64,000 bases of DNA from Vulcanimicrobiota bacterium (lineage in GTDB: Bacteria; Vulcanimicrobiota; Vulcanimicrobiia; Vulcanimicrobiales; Vulcanimicrobiaceae), in assembly GCA_003168375.1 (NCBI GenBank), contig PMSI01000003.1, forward strand, positions 558,001 through 622,000, written 5' to 3'. Made by a program: the position numbers and the translations under genes. The notes under the pieces were generated by a model that saw only the letters and a list, made by a program, of their open reading frames with translations, did no database searches and was not told where the DNA came from. Within the stretch, counting starts at the first letter, position 1; each line of letters begins with the position of its first letter. Below are positions 33,712 through 42,079 of this stretch, piece after piece.

Positions 33712-34748
33712 TAGACCTTCACCGTCTTGGCGGCTTTGTCGACGTAGCTGTTGTCGTACAGCTTGCTGGGGTCGGCTTTCGAGGCGGTGCCGAGGAAGTA
33801 GGCGTTGGTTTCCATCACCGCGCGCACGGATTCCAGCGTCATCTCGCCGTGCTGCGTGTAGGCCGGACGCGAGTGGCTGTAGGCCGCAGCGAAGTCGCCT
33901 GCCGGTGTCCCCCCGCGGTATTCGTCGTTCAGCGCCGCGGCGATCTGCGCGGAGCTGTGCGTCGCCATGTACTTCTGGGCGCGCACGAGTCCGTTGACGA
34001 TCTTCTGCGTGCGCTCGGGATTCTTCTGGATCACGTCGCCGCGGGTCAGCGCGCCGGTGAAGCAATACCCTGGAAAGCCGAGTCCCCGGCGAGTATCGGC
34101 CGCCGTATACATGCCGAGCCACTGAATCCCGCGGCCCGTCTTGATCAGCGTCGTCACGTACGGATCGGTACCGTACGCCGCGTCGACCTGGTTCCCCGCG
34201 AGCGCCGAGATCATCGTCGATCCGGCACCGACCCCGACGATCTTGAGATCGTCCTTGCCGAGTCCGGCGCGATGGGCCATCCATATTGCGAGCACGTGCG
34301 TCGCCGAACCGATCGACGTGATACCGACCGTCTTGCCCTTGAAGTCGGCGAACGTCTTGTACTTGTCCTTGTCGCCGGGGCGGATCACGATCGCGATCCC
34401 GGGCTGGTTCATGAAATCGGCGATCATCACCAGCGACTTCCCTCGATCGGCCGCCGCGACCGCATGATCGATCGCGTTGCCGCTGTACTCGCACGAGCCG
34501 GAGGCGAGCGCGGTCGCGGCTTCGCTCCCGCCTTTCGTATAGGTCAGCTCGACGTCTAGCCCTTCCTGGTCGAAGTAGCCGAGCGCTTTCGCCAGATCCC
34601 ACGGGAAGTAGACCAGCGAGTGCTCGGCACCGACCGCGACCGCCACCTTCTCCTTCGGCCCGGCCGCCATGACGATCGTCGGAACGCTGAAAACGGTCGA
34701 TGCGGCGGCGATACCGCCGATGAGCGTGCGGCGCGAGATGTCGGACAT
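33711..34748 (-). CDS. NitT/TauT-type ABC transporter substrate-binding protein
   Basis: 345 residues from the ATG at 34748 (AAGGGAG upstream). A twin-arginine-type signal (SRRTLIGG, hydrophobic run, ending VMA-AG) exports it. The fold is the SsuA/TauA/NMT1 class: SLVYFPWDLAKALGYFDQEG, KGGSEAATALASG, FKGKTVGITSIGSATH. Such proteins bind anions such as sulfonates, nitrate, taurine or thiamine precursors and aromatic carboxylates. The ligand cannot be read, but the operon starts with a class III CoA-transferase, pointing to a carboxylic acid that is activated to a CoA ester after import. Confidence 0.9.
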   Translation of the reverse strand: MSDISRRTLIGGIAAASTVFSVPTIVMAAGPKEKVAVAVGAEHSLVYFPWDLAKALGYFDQEGLDVELTYTKGGSEAATALASGSCEYSGNAIDHAVAAADRGKSLVMIADFMNQPGIAIVIRPGDKDKYKTFADFKGKTVGITSIGSATHVLAIWMAHRAGLGKDDLKIVGVGAGSTMISALAGNQVDAAYGTDPYVTTLIKTGRGIQWLGMYTAADTRRGLGFPGYCFTGALTRGDVIQKNPERTQKIVNGLVRAQKYMATHSSAQIAAALNDEYRGGTPAGDFAAAYSHSRPAYTQHGEMTLESVRAVMETNAYFLGTASKADPSKLYDNSYVDKAAKTVKV

Positions 34749-34761
34749 GCGAATCACTCCC

Positions 34762-35544
34762 TTACGGATCGACGGGCTTCCAGACGAGCAGACGCCGCTG
34801 GAGCCGCTGCAAGAACAAGTTGATGATGAAGACGAGGACCATCAGGATGAACAGCCCGCCGAACACCCCGCTGGTGTTGAGCTGCGCCTCGGAGTATTGG
34901 ATGCGGTACCCGACGCCGGCCTGCGCGCCGAAGTACTCCGCGACCACGGCGCCGATCAGCGAGAAGCCGACCGCCGAGCGGAGCGACGAGAATATCCAGG
35001 TCAGCGCGGAGGGGATCAGCACGTGCCGCATCACGTCGAGCCGCTTGGCCCCCATCACCCTGACGTTGGCGACCAGCGTCGGATCGACGTCCTTGATCCC
35101 GTCGTAGGTCGCGAAGAACACGACGAACACGACGAGCACGACCGCGCTGACGACTTTCGACCACAGCGTGAAGCCGAACCACAGGATGAACAGCGGGACC
35201 AGCGTCACGCGCGGGATCGAGTTGAACAGCACCAGGAACGGGACGAAGATCGCGCCGAGCCACCGGTTCGAGGCGAGCAAAATGGCCAGCACGATTCCGA
35301 TCCCGCCGCCCAGGAGCAGCCCGAAGACCGTCTCCTCCATGGTGACCGCGACGTCGCGCAGGATGTAGCCGTGCTGCCACCAGCCGCCGATCGTCACGCC
35401 GATCTGCGAGGGCGCCGAGAAAAAGAACGGATCGATCTTGCCGGCTCGCACGCCGAACTCCCACGCCAGCAGCGAGCCGACGATGAGCGCGACCTGCATC
35501 GCCAGGACCAGCCAGCGGTTAGCCGGCTGCGTTCGCTCGCGCAT
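34762..35544 (-). CDS. NitT/TauT-type ABC transporter permease
   Basis: 260 residues from the ATG at 35544 (a longer reading mirrors the ATPase gene). Six hydrophobic segments; the cytoplasmic EAA loop is ANVRVMGAKRLDVMRHVLIPSA (A-x2-MGA-x8-PSA), as in SsuC/TauC. It overlaps the ATPase gene by 26 bases and precedes the binding-protein gene by 13. It should form the membrane channel of the importer. Confidence 0.93.
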   Translation of the reverse strand: MRERTQPANRWLVLAMQVALIVGSLLAWEFGVRAGKIDPFFFSAPSQIGVTIGGWWQHGYILRDVAVTMEETVFGLLLGGGIGIVLAILLASNRWLGAIFVPFLVLFNSIPRVTLVPLFILWFGFTLWSKVVSAVVLVVFVVFFATYDGIKDVDPTLVANVRVMGAKRLDVMRHVLIPSALTWIFSSLRSAVGFSLIGAVVAEYFGAQAGVGYRIQYSEAQLNTSGVFGGLFILMVLVFIINLFLQRLQRRLLVWKPVDP

Positions 35545-36304
35545 AGCTCTCCAGCACCTCGTCGCGTAGGTCGTTCCACATCCGCGAGTAGAGCTCGGTG
35601 AAGCGCGGATCGAAGCGAACCTGCTCGATGTCGCGCGGCCGCGGCAGGGTGACGTCGTAGCGCGCCTTGACACGCCCGGGACCGGCGGTCATCACGACGA
35701 CCTCGTCCGCGAGCGCGATCGCCTCTTCGAGGTCGTGCGTCACGAAGATGACCGTCTTTCGCGAACCCTGCCACAGGGTCAGCAGCTCAGCCTCCATCAG
35801 GTTGCGCGTCTGCACGTCGAGCGCCGCGAACGGCTCGTCCATCAGCAGGATCTCGGGATTGTAGACCAGCGTCTGCGCGAGCGCGACCCGCTTGCGCATC
35901 CCGCCGGAGAGCTGGTACGGAAACGACTGCTCGAAGCCGCGCAGTCCGACGCGGCCGATCCACTCCGCGACGCGCGAGCGCGCCTCCTCACCCCCGACCC
36001 CGCGCAGTTGCAGCGGCAAGAGCACGTTGTCGCGGACGGTTTTCCACGGCAGCAGCGCGTCGCGCTGGAACAAAAACCCAACGCCCTCGGTGATCCCGCC
36101 GACCGCGCTGCCACGCACGCTGATCGTGCCGCTCGTCGGGCGATCGAGCCCCGAGATCAGGGAGAGCGTCGTCGACTTTCCGCAGCCCGACGGCCCGACC
36201 AGCGCGACGAAGCGTTCCGGCGCGACGTCCAGGTTCACGTCGCGCAGCGCGGTGTAGCCGGAGTCGAACGTCTTGGTAACGCCCGCGAGCGAGATGATCG
36301 TCAC
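35519..36304 (-). CDS. NitT/TauT-type ABC transporter ATPase
   Basis: 261 residues. Walker A GPSGCGKST (about 37-45), signature LSGGMRKR, Walker B ILLMDEPFAALD and the H loop FVTHDLEEA are all intact, matching SsuB/TauB. Its start overlaps the CoA-transferase stop by four bases (ATGA), and its end overlaps the permease. It energises uptake of the operon's anionic substrate. Confidence 0.94.
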   Translation of the reverse strand: MTIISLAGVTKTFDSGYTALRDVNLDVAPERFVALVGPSGCGKSTTLSLISGLDRPTSGTISVRGSAVGGITEGVGFLFQRDALLPWKTVRDNVLLPLQLRGVGGEEARSRVAEWIGRVGLRGFEQSFPYQLSGGMRKRVALAQTLVYNPEILLMDEPFAALDVQTRNLMEAELLTLWQGSRKTVIFVTHDLEEAIALADEVVVMTAGPGRVKARYDVTLPRPRDIEQVRFDPRFTELYSRMWNDLRDEVLESYARANAAG

Positions 36305-37464
36305 GACGTCCCGATCCCCAGCTCCTCGAGCACCGCCGCCGTATCGGCGCCGATCGCGCGCGCGGCGTGGTTCGACACCGTCGGGTGCGCGCGGAAGCGC
36401 GTCACCGGCGCGGTCGTTGCCACGCGATTGCCGGCGTCGTCGCTCAAGTATCGCACGACGCCGCGGGAGCGGACCTGCTCGTCGGCGACGATGTCCGCGA
36501 TCGAGTAGACCGGCCCGGCGGGGACGCCTGCATCGGCGAGGATGCTCGACGCATCATCCGCGTCGAGCGTGATCGTCCACTCGGAGATCAGCGCGTCGAT
36601 CTCGGCGCCGTGCTCGGTGCGCCGGCGGTTGTCGCCGAAACGCGGGTCCTCGGCGAGCTCGGGGCGGCCCATCGCCGCGGCGAAGCGGCGAAAGAGCGAG
36701 TTCGCGTTCGCGCCGATCGCGATCCACCGGCCGTCCCGCGTCGGGTAGATGTTCGACGGCGCGACCGCGTTGTGCGCGTTGCCGCTGCGCTCGCGCACGA
36801 TCCCGAGGGCCTCGTATTCGGCGAGCATCCCTTGCGTCAGCGCGATGCTCGACTCGAGCAGCGAGATGTCGACGTAGTCGCCGACGCCGTCGCGATCGCG
36901 CGCGAGCAGCGCCGCCTGGATCCCGACCACGCAGTACAGCGCCGCCAGCTCGTCGGCGAGCGAGACGCCGACGCGCACCGGCGGGCGGTCCGGATAGCCG
37001 GTGACGTAGCGCAGTCCGCTCATCGACTCGGCGATGTTCCCGAACCCGGTGCGATTCCGGTACGGTCCGTCTTGGCCGTAGCCGCTGATCGAGGCATAGA
37101 CGAGCCGCGGGTTCTCCGCGCGCAGGCTGTCGTAGCCGAGACCCCACGCGTCGAGCCGGCCGGGACGGAAGTTCTCCAGCACGATGTCGCTGCGCAGCGC
37201 GATCTCGCGCACGGTCCGGCGGTCGGCCTCCGCGTGGAGGTCGAACTTCACGAACCGTTTGTTGCGGTTGTGCGACTTGAACCACCACGACGTCCCGTCG
37301 GCCGCCGGGGGACCCCACGTGCGGAGCCCGTCGCCTTCGTCGCTCTCGACCTTGATGACCTCGGCGCCGAGATCGGCCAACAGCCGTCCGGCCGCCGGGC
37401 CTGCCACCGACGAGCCCAGCTCCAGCACGCGGATACCGTCGAGCGGCGGACGATACGAGGTCAC
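36301..37464 (-). CDS. Class III (CaiB/BaiF family) CoA-transferase
   Basis: 387 residues, normal length. Family III enzymes move CoA between carboxylic acids through an aspartyl-CoA anhydride. Visible are VLELGSSVAGPAAGRLLADLGAEVIKVE (Rossmann-like start; quoted only in part here as RVLELGSSVAGPAAGRLLAD), the Asp-bearing GNIAESMSGLRYVTG and SLADELAALYCVVG region, and the C-terminal VPAGPVYSI. It lacks the GGGQPG-type glycine loop seen in the 46.5 kb enzyme, so it is not formyl-CoA transferase in the strict sense. It is first in an operon with an anion importer; substrate unknown. It is divergent from deoC with 30 bases between starts. Confidence 0.9.
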   Translation of the reverse strand: MTSYRPPLDGIRVLELGSSVAGPAAGRLLADLGAEVIKVESDEGDGLRTWGPPAADGTSWWFKSHNRNKRFVKFDLHAEADRRTVREIALRSDIVLENFRPGRLDAWGLGYDSLRAENPRLVYASISGYGQDGPYRNRTGFGNIAESMSGLRYVTGYPDRPPVRVGVSLADELAALYCVVGIQAALLARDRDGVGDYVDISLLESSIALTQGMLAEYEALGIVRERSGNAHNAVAPSNIYPTRDGRWIAIGANANSLFRRFAAAMGRPELAEDPRFGDNRRRTEHGAEIDALISEWTITLDADDASSILADAGVPAGPVYSIADIVADEQVRSRGVVRYLSDDAGNRVATTAPVTRFRAHPTVSNHAARAIGADTAAVLEELGIGTS

Positions 37465-37494
37465 GTCGCGCGAGGTTCTCGAACGTACGGACCC

Positions 37495-38385
37495 ATGCCC
37501 CTTCTTCTGTCGCCGTCGTCACGAACCGTCGACGCCGTCATGCTCGAGGCCCGGGCCGCCGGGTTCGCCAAGCGGTCGATCAAGAACGAGGCCAAGCTGG
37601 CCGCGATCGATCTGGCTATCCGCTGCATCGACCTGACCACGCTCGAAGGCCGTGACTCCCCGGGCCGCGTCCGTTCGCTGTGCGCCAAAGCCGCGTTTCC
37701 GGCCCCGGGCGCGCCGCGCGTCGCGGCGGTCTGCGTCTATCCGAATCTGGTCGCCGTCGCCAAGGCGGCGCTGCAGGGAACGGGCGTCAAGGTCGCCTCG
37801 GTCGCGACCGCGTTTCCGAGCGGGCTCTCCTCGCTCGACGTCAAGCTGCGCGATGTGGAAGCGGCGCTGGAGTCCGGCGCCGACGAAATCGACATGGTCA
37901 TCGACCGCGGCGCGTTCCTGGCCGGTGACGAACAGTACGTCTTCGACGAGATCGTCGCGGTCAAGAAGCTGTGCGGCCCGGTCCACCTCAAGGCGATCCT
38001 CGAGACGGGGGAGCTCGGCTCGTACGACGCCACGCGGCACGCGAGCGACCTCGCGCTCGAAGCGGGCGCGGACGTGATCAAGACGTCGACCGGCAAGATC
38101 GGCACCTCGGCGACGCTCGCGACCGCGCTGGTGATGTCCGAAGCGATCCGCGACTTCGCCCACCGCACCGGCGAGCGCCGTGGGCTCAAGGTCGCCGGCG
38201 GTGTGCGCAACACGAAGGCGGCGATCGCCTATCTCGTGTTGATCGACGAGACGCTCGGCGAGGCGTGGCTCACGCCGGAGATGTGCCGCATCGGTGCCTC
38301 CTCGCTGCTCGACGACCTGCTGCTGCAGCGCGAGAAGCTCGCGACGGGCCGCTACGGCTCACTGGACTACATCGCCAAGGACTAA
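37495..38385 (+). CDS. deoC: Deoxyribose-phosphate aldolase
   Basis: 296 residues from the ATG at 37495. It splits 2-deoxyribose-5-phosphate into glyceraldehyde-3-phosphate and acetaldehyde, ending deoxynucleoside catabolism. The Schiff-base Lys is in DVIKTSTGK (K196) and the assisting Lys in GLKVAGGVR (K232), with DMVIDRGAF and CVYP as usual for the family. The N-terminal extension of about 40 residues is typical of long DeoC forms. The aldehyde dehydrogenase downstream would oxidise the acetaldehyde, so the cluster is functionally coherent. Confidence 0.95.
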   Translation: MPLLLSPSSRTVDAVMLEARAAGFAKRSIKNEAKLAAIDLAIRCIDLTTLEGRDSPGRVRSLCAKAAFPAPGAPRVAAVCVYPNLVAVAKAALQGTGVKVASVATAFPSGLSSLDVKLRDVEAALESGADEIDMVIDRGAFLAGDEQYVFDEIVAVKKLCGPVHLKAILETGELGSYDATRHASDLALEAGADVIKTSTGKIGTSATLATALVMSEAIRDFAHRTGERRGLKVAGGVRNTKAAIAYLVLIDETLGEAWLTPEMCRIGASSLLDDLLLQREKLATGRYGSLDYIAKD

Positions 38386-38387
38386 GG

Positions 38388-38783
38388 CTACTCGCACGAA
38401 CCGGCGTCGAAGACCATGCGGATCCGGGTTCCGCCCTCGGTGTCGATCGAGACGGCGCGAGCGATCGCGCGCACGATGCGCAGGCCCAAGCCCCGCCCTT
38501 CCCGCACGTCGCGATCGATGAACGCGCCCCGGTCGAAGACGTCGACGAGCAGGGTGTTCTCGCCGTCGATGCTCGCGTGCAGCTCGACGAGCCCCTCCTT
38601 CGCCGGGTACGCGTGCTCGACAGCGTTGGCGATCGCCTCGCCGACCGCGGCGACGATATCGTCCCGCAGCGGCTCTTCGATGTCGACGGCGTTCAGGAAG
38701 GCGGCCAACGCGTGCCGCAGGCAGATCGGCGTGCTCGGATCGCCGGTCGCACGGTTGATGCGCAGCTCCGAGTTGCCCGTCAC
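38388..38783 (-). CDS. RsbW-like anti-sigma/serine kinase ATPase
   Basis: 131 residues from a GTG at 38783. HATPase_c_2 fold: N box EAIANAVEHAYPA (about 47-59), G1 box DVFDRGAF and the glycine loop GRGLGLRIVRAIARAV. Such kinases bind a sigma factor or phosphorylate an STAS anti-anti-sigma factor. No STAS or sigma partner lies next to it. It ends two bases from the deoC stop, convergent with deoC and divergent from the ALDH gene. Confidence 0.85.
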   Translation of the reverse strand: MTGNSELRINRATGDPSTPICLRHALAAFLNAVDIEEPLRDDIVAAVGEAIANAVEHAYPAKEGLVELHASIDGENTLLVDVFDRGAFIDRDVREGRGLGLRIVRAIARAVSIDTEGGTRIRMVFDAGSCE

Positions 38784-38903
38784 GCCGCACCGGCCGTAGA
38801 CTGCAAGCTCACGGGCAGATCGTTCCCGCTCAAACGCCGAACGCCCGCCTTCCTTGCCGCTCCGCCGGGGACCGGGGCCCGTACGCCGAATCTTCATACC
38901 ACG

Positions 38904-40337
38904 ATGGCCCTCGCCTACGCCCCCTCGATCGAGACCACGCCGGTGCGAATCCGGCACCGTTACGACCACTTCATCGGGGGCCGATGGGTGCGCTCGTCGG
39001 GCGGGGAGACGTTCCCGACCGTGAACCCGGCGACCGAGGAAGAGCTCGCCCAGATCGCGGTCGGGACCGCGGAGGACATCGATCGCGCGGTCGCTGCCGC
39101 CCGCCAGGCGTACGAGAAGTACTGGCGGCCGATGCGCCCCGCCGATCGCGCGAAATACGTCTACCGCATCGCGCGCGCGATCACCGAACGCTCCCGCGAG
39201 CTCGCGGTCCTCGAGACCAAGGACGGCGGGAAGCCGATCAAGGAGTCGCGCGACTTCGACGTGGTCCAGGCCGCCGCCAACTTCTTCTACTTCGCGGGCT
39301 GGGCCGACAAGCTGCGCTACGCGCTGCACGGCGCCCAGGAGCCGGCGCCGGTCGGCGTCGTCGGCTCGATCGTCCCGTGGAATTTCCCGCTCCTGATGGC
39401 AGCGTGGAAGATCGCGCCGGCGATCTCGTGCGGCAACACCGTCGTGCTGAAGCCCGCCGAGACGACGCCGCTGACGGCGCTGCTCCTCGCGCAGATCTGC
39501 GAAGAGGCCGATCTTCCGCCCGGCGTCGTCAACGTCGTCACCGGCGATGGGCGCACCGGCGCGGCGCTGGTCGCCCACGCGGGCGTCGACAAGATCGCGT
39601 TCACCGGCTCGACCGACGTCGGGAAGATCATCCAGAAGACGTTGGCCGGTTCGCGCAAGCGTTTGACGCTCGAACTCGGCGGCAAAGCCGCGAACATCGT
39701 GTTTGCCGATGCCCCGCTCGATCAAGCGATCGAAGGCGTCGTGAGCGGCATCTACTTCAATCAGGGGCACGTCTGCTGCGCGGGCTCGCGGCTGCTGGTG
39801 CAGGAGTCGGTTCACGACGAGGTCGTCGAGAAGCTGACGGCGCGCATCGAAACGCTGCGCCTCGGCGATCCGCTCGACAAGAACACGGATATCGGCGCGA
39901 TCAACTCGCTCGCGCAGCACGCGAAGATCTCCGAGCTCATCGAGAGCGGCGTCGCGGAAGGCGCGGTGCTGCACCAGCAGTCGTGCGCGCTCCCGGAGCG
40001 CGGCTGGTTCCATCGCGCGTCCTTCTTCACCGGGGTCTCGCAGTCGCACCGCATCGCGCGCGAGGAGATCTTCGGGCCGGTTCTCTCGATCATGACGTTC
40101 CGCACCGCCGACGAGGCGATCGAGAAGGCGAACAACACGCCGTACGGGCTCTCCGCCGGCGTCTGGACCGACAAGGGAGCGAAATCAATGTACGTGGCGC
40201 AGCATCTGCAGGCCGGCGTCGTGTGGTGCTCGACGTTCAATCAGTTCGATCCGAGCTCGCCGTTCGGCGGCTACCGCGAGTCCGGCTTCGGCCGTGAAGG
40301 CGGTGTCGCCGGGCTCCGGCCCTACCTGGCCGTCTGA
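38904..40337 (+). CDS. NAD(P)-dependent aldehyde dehydrogenase
   Basis: 477 residues from the ATG at 38904. Conserved PWNFPLLMA, KPAETTPLTA, FTGSTDVGK, the general base in LELGGKAANIV (E257) and the catalytic Cys in NQGHVCCAGSR (C291), then EEIFGPVLS. Complete and of normal length, so active. From the deoC context the likely substrate is acetaldehyde. The TGA overlaps the ATG of the EgtB-like gene (TGATG). Confidence 0.94.
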   Translation: MALAYAPSIETTPVRIRHRYDHFIGGRWVRSSGGETFPTVNPATEEELAQIAVGTAEDIDRAVAAARQAYEKYWRPMRPADRAKYVYRIARAITERSRELAVLETKDGGKPIKESRDFDVVQAAANFFYFAGWADKLRYALHGAQEPAPVGVVGSIVPWNFPLLMAAWKIAPAISCGNTVVLKPAETTPLTALLLAQICEEADLPPGVVNVVTGDGRTGAALVAHAGVDKIAFTGSTDVGKIIQKTLAGSRKRLTLELGGKAANIVFADAPLDQAIEGVVSGIYFNQGHVCCAGSRLLVQESVHDEVVEKLTARIETLRLGDPLDKNTDIGAINSLAQHAKISELIESGVAEGAVLHQQSCALPERGWFHRASFFTGVSQSHRIAREEIFGPVLSIMTFRTADEAIEKANNTPYGLSAGVWTDKGAKSMYVAQHLQAGVVWCSTFNQFDPSSPFGGYRESGFGREGGVAGLRPYLAV

Positions 40338-41608
40338 TGGACACGCTTGCACCCGCCGCTGGGCTCGACCGTGAGGCGATGGCGGCGCGCTATCGCGCGA
40401 ACCGCCGCCGCACCGCCGGCCTCTTCGCCATGATCGCGCCCGAGGCGTACGAGGACCGGCCGATCCCGCTGCGTCACCCGTTCGTGTTCTACGACGGGCA
40501 CATCCCCGACTTCGCCTTCATCACGCTCGTCCGCGACGCGCTGAAGCGCCCGTCGGTCGACCCGGAGCTCGAGCGCCTGTTCAATCGCGGGATCGATCCG
40601 CGCGACGCCGCGACGGCGGCGCAGCTCCAGAAGCCCTGGCCCGACCGCGCGACGGTGCGCGCCTTTGGCGACGCCTGCGACGCCGCGATCTTCGACGCGT
40701 TCGCGAACGCGCGGCTCGACGACCCGTCGAATCCAAGCCTGGTGCGCGCGGAAGCGGCGTACAACATCCTCGAGCACGAAGAGATGCACCACGAAACGTT
40801 CACCTACATCGTGCATCGGCTGGCGCGCGACAAGCAGCGCGGGCCGCGCTTCGAACACCGCGACGTCGCGCCGCCGCGCCGCGAACCGGTCGCGATTCCA
40901 GCCGGCCGCGCGACCCTCGGTGCGCGCCGCGACGGCATCCCCTTCGGGTGGGACAACGAGTTCGACGAGCACGCGCTCGACGTCGCGGCGTTCGGCGTCG
41001 ACGCGTACGACGTCACCAACGGCGAGTACCTCGCCTTCGTGCGCGACGGCGGGCCGCTGCCGCCGTTCTGGCTCGAGCGCGACGGCGCGTTCATGCTCCT
41101 CGGCGCGTTCGAGGATCTGCCGCTGCCGTCGTCGTGGCCGGTGTGGTGTACGCAGGAGCAGGCGACCGCGTTCGCGCGCTGGAGCGGCACACGGCTGCTC
41201 ACCGAACCGGAGTACCACCGCGCGGCGTTCGGTACGCCCGGCGGTGAAGAGCGGGCGCACCCCTGGGGCGACGCCGCGCCCGACCCCGCCCGGCACGGCA
41301 ATTTCGGCTGGCGGCGATTCGATCCCGAGCCGGCCGGCTCGTCGCCGGACGGCGCCAGCGCCTGGGGCGTCCACGATCTGGTCGGCAACGGCTGGGAGTG
41401 GACCGCGACCCCGTTCGCCCCGTTCGCGGGCTTCCGCCCGATGGCGTCCTACCCGCTGTACTCGAACGACTTCTTCGACGGCATGCACTTCGTCATGAAG
41501 GGCGCCTCGCCGGTCACCGCATCGACGCTCGTGCGGCGCTCGCTGCGAAACTGGTTCTACTTCGACTATCCGTACGTCTACGCGACGTTCCGCCGCGCGT
41601 ACGACTAG
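40337..41608 (+). CDS. EgtB-like non-haem iron sulfoxide synthase (DinB plus FGE-sulfatase fold)
   Basis: 423 residues. The N-terminal DinB-like half holds an iron-ligand pattern H55 and EHEEMHHE (H147, H151/H152); the C-terminal half is the SUMF1/FGE fold (DVTNGEYLAF, RLLTEPEYHRAA, GNGWEWT, RRSLRNWFYF). EgtB joins Cys or gamma-Glu-Cys to hercynine in ergothioneine synthesis. The matching methyltransferase EgtD and lyase EgtE are not in the window, so the exact reaction (EgtB, OvoA-like or another sulfur-oxygen coupling) is open. It is translationally coupled to the aldehyde dehydrogenase, an odd partnership. Confidence 0.85.
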   Translation: MDTLAPAAGLDREAMAARYRANRRRTAGLFAMIAPEAYEDRPIPLRHPFVFYDGHIPDFAFITLVRDALKRPSVDPELERLFNRGIDPRDAATAAQLQKPWPDRATVRAFGDACDAAIFDAFANARLDDPSNPSLVRAEAAYNILEHEEMHHETFTYIVHRLARDKQRGPRFEHRDVAPPRREPVAIPAGRATLGARRDGIPFGWDNEFDEHALDVAAFGVDAYDVTNGEYLAFVRDGGPLPPFWLERDGAFMLLGAFEDLPLPSSWPVWCTQEQATAFARWSGTRLLTEPEYHRAAFGTPGGEERAHPWGDAAPDPARHGNFGWRRFDPEPAGSSPDGASAWGVHDLVGNGWEWTATPFAPFAGFRPMASYPLYSNDFFDGMHFVMKGASPVTASTLVRRSLRNWFYFDYPYVYATFRRAYD

Positions 41609-41652
41609 CCGCGCCGGAGGTCCGAACTCGACGCTCGCATAAGCCGCCCGTC

Positions 41653-42000
41653 ATGGCAACGCCCGTCGGACCTCCCCACGCGATCGCCGGGATCATCCAC
41701 GCCCAGGTCTTCCGCGACGCGACGCAGACCGATCCTGCCCAGGCCTTCTCGGTGCAGATCAACGCGCCGGGCGTCCCGCAGCAGACGCTGCCGCTGAACA
41801 ACACGGCAACGCTGGACTTTCCGATCAACAGCGGCAACTTTCACGGCACGATCCACGTCGAGGTCGACGACTTCCGGCTGCTGCCGGCCGGTGCGAGCGG
41901 CGCCGCCGCGACCGCGATTGCCTGCACGGTCGTCTTCAAGCTGATCGAGTTCTTCAAGTTCACGATCGGGAGCATCCCCGTCACCGCCTCGCTGACGTAA
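41653..42000 (+). CDS. Small conserved-looking protein of unknown function
   Basis: 115 residues from the ATG at 41653. A beta-rich N-terminal half (AQAFSVQINAPGVPQQTLPL) and a hydrophobic stretch near 85-100 (AAATAIACTVVFKLIEFFKF), no signal peptide. It follows the EgtB-like gene by 44 bases and is closed by a strong terminator. No family recognised. Confidence 0.5.
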   Translation: MATPVGPPHAIAGIIHAQVFRDATQTDPAQAFSVQINAPGVPQQTLPLNNTATLDFPINSGNFHGTIHVEVDDFRLLPAGASGAAATAIACTVVFKLIEFFKFTIGSIPVTASLT

Positions 42001-42017
42001 CGCACCGCCGGATACCC

Positions 42018-42052
42018 AAAGGGCGCCCGCACCTCTCGTGCGAGCGCCCTTT
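42018..42052. terminator. Bidirectional rho-independent terminator
   Basis: AAAGGGCGC and GCAC face GTGC and GCGCCCTTT around a CTCTC loop: about 13 pairs with A/T ends, lying between convergent genes, so it can work on both strands. Confidence 0.85.
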
Positions 42053-42079
42053 GCATGCGCGGGGGTTCCGTCGCGCTGA

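Noticed and set aside
36301-37464. Second formyl-CoA transferase
   Set aside because: It lacks the GGGQPG loop and GDSGSG motif seen in the 46.5 kb enzyme, so only the class III family is claimed.
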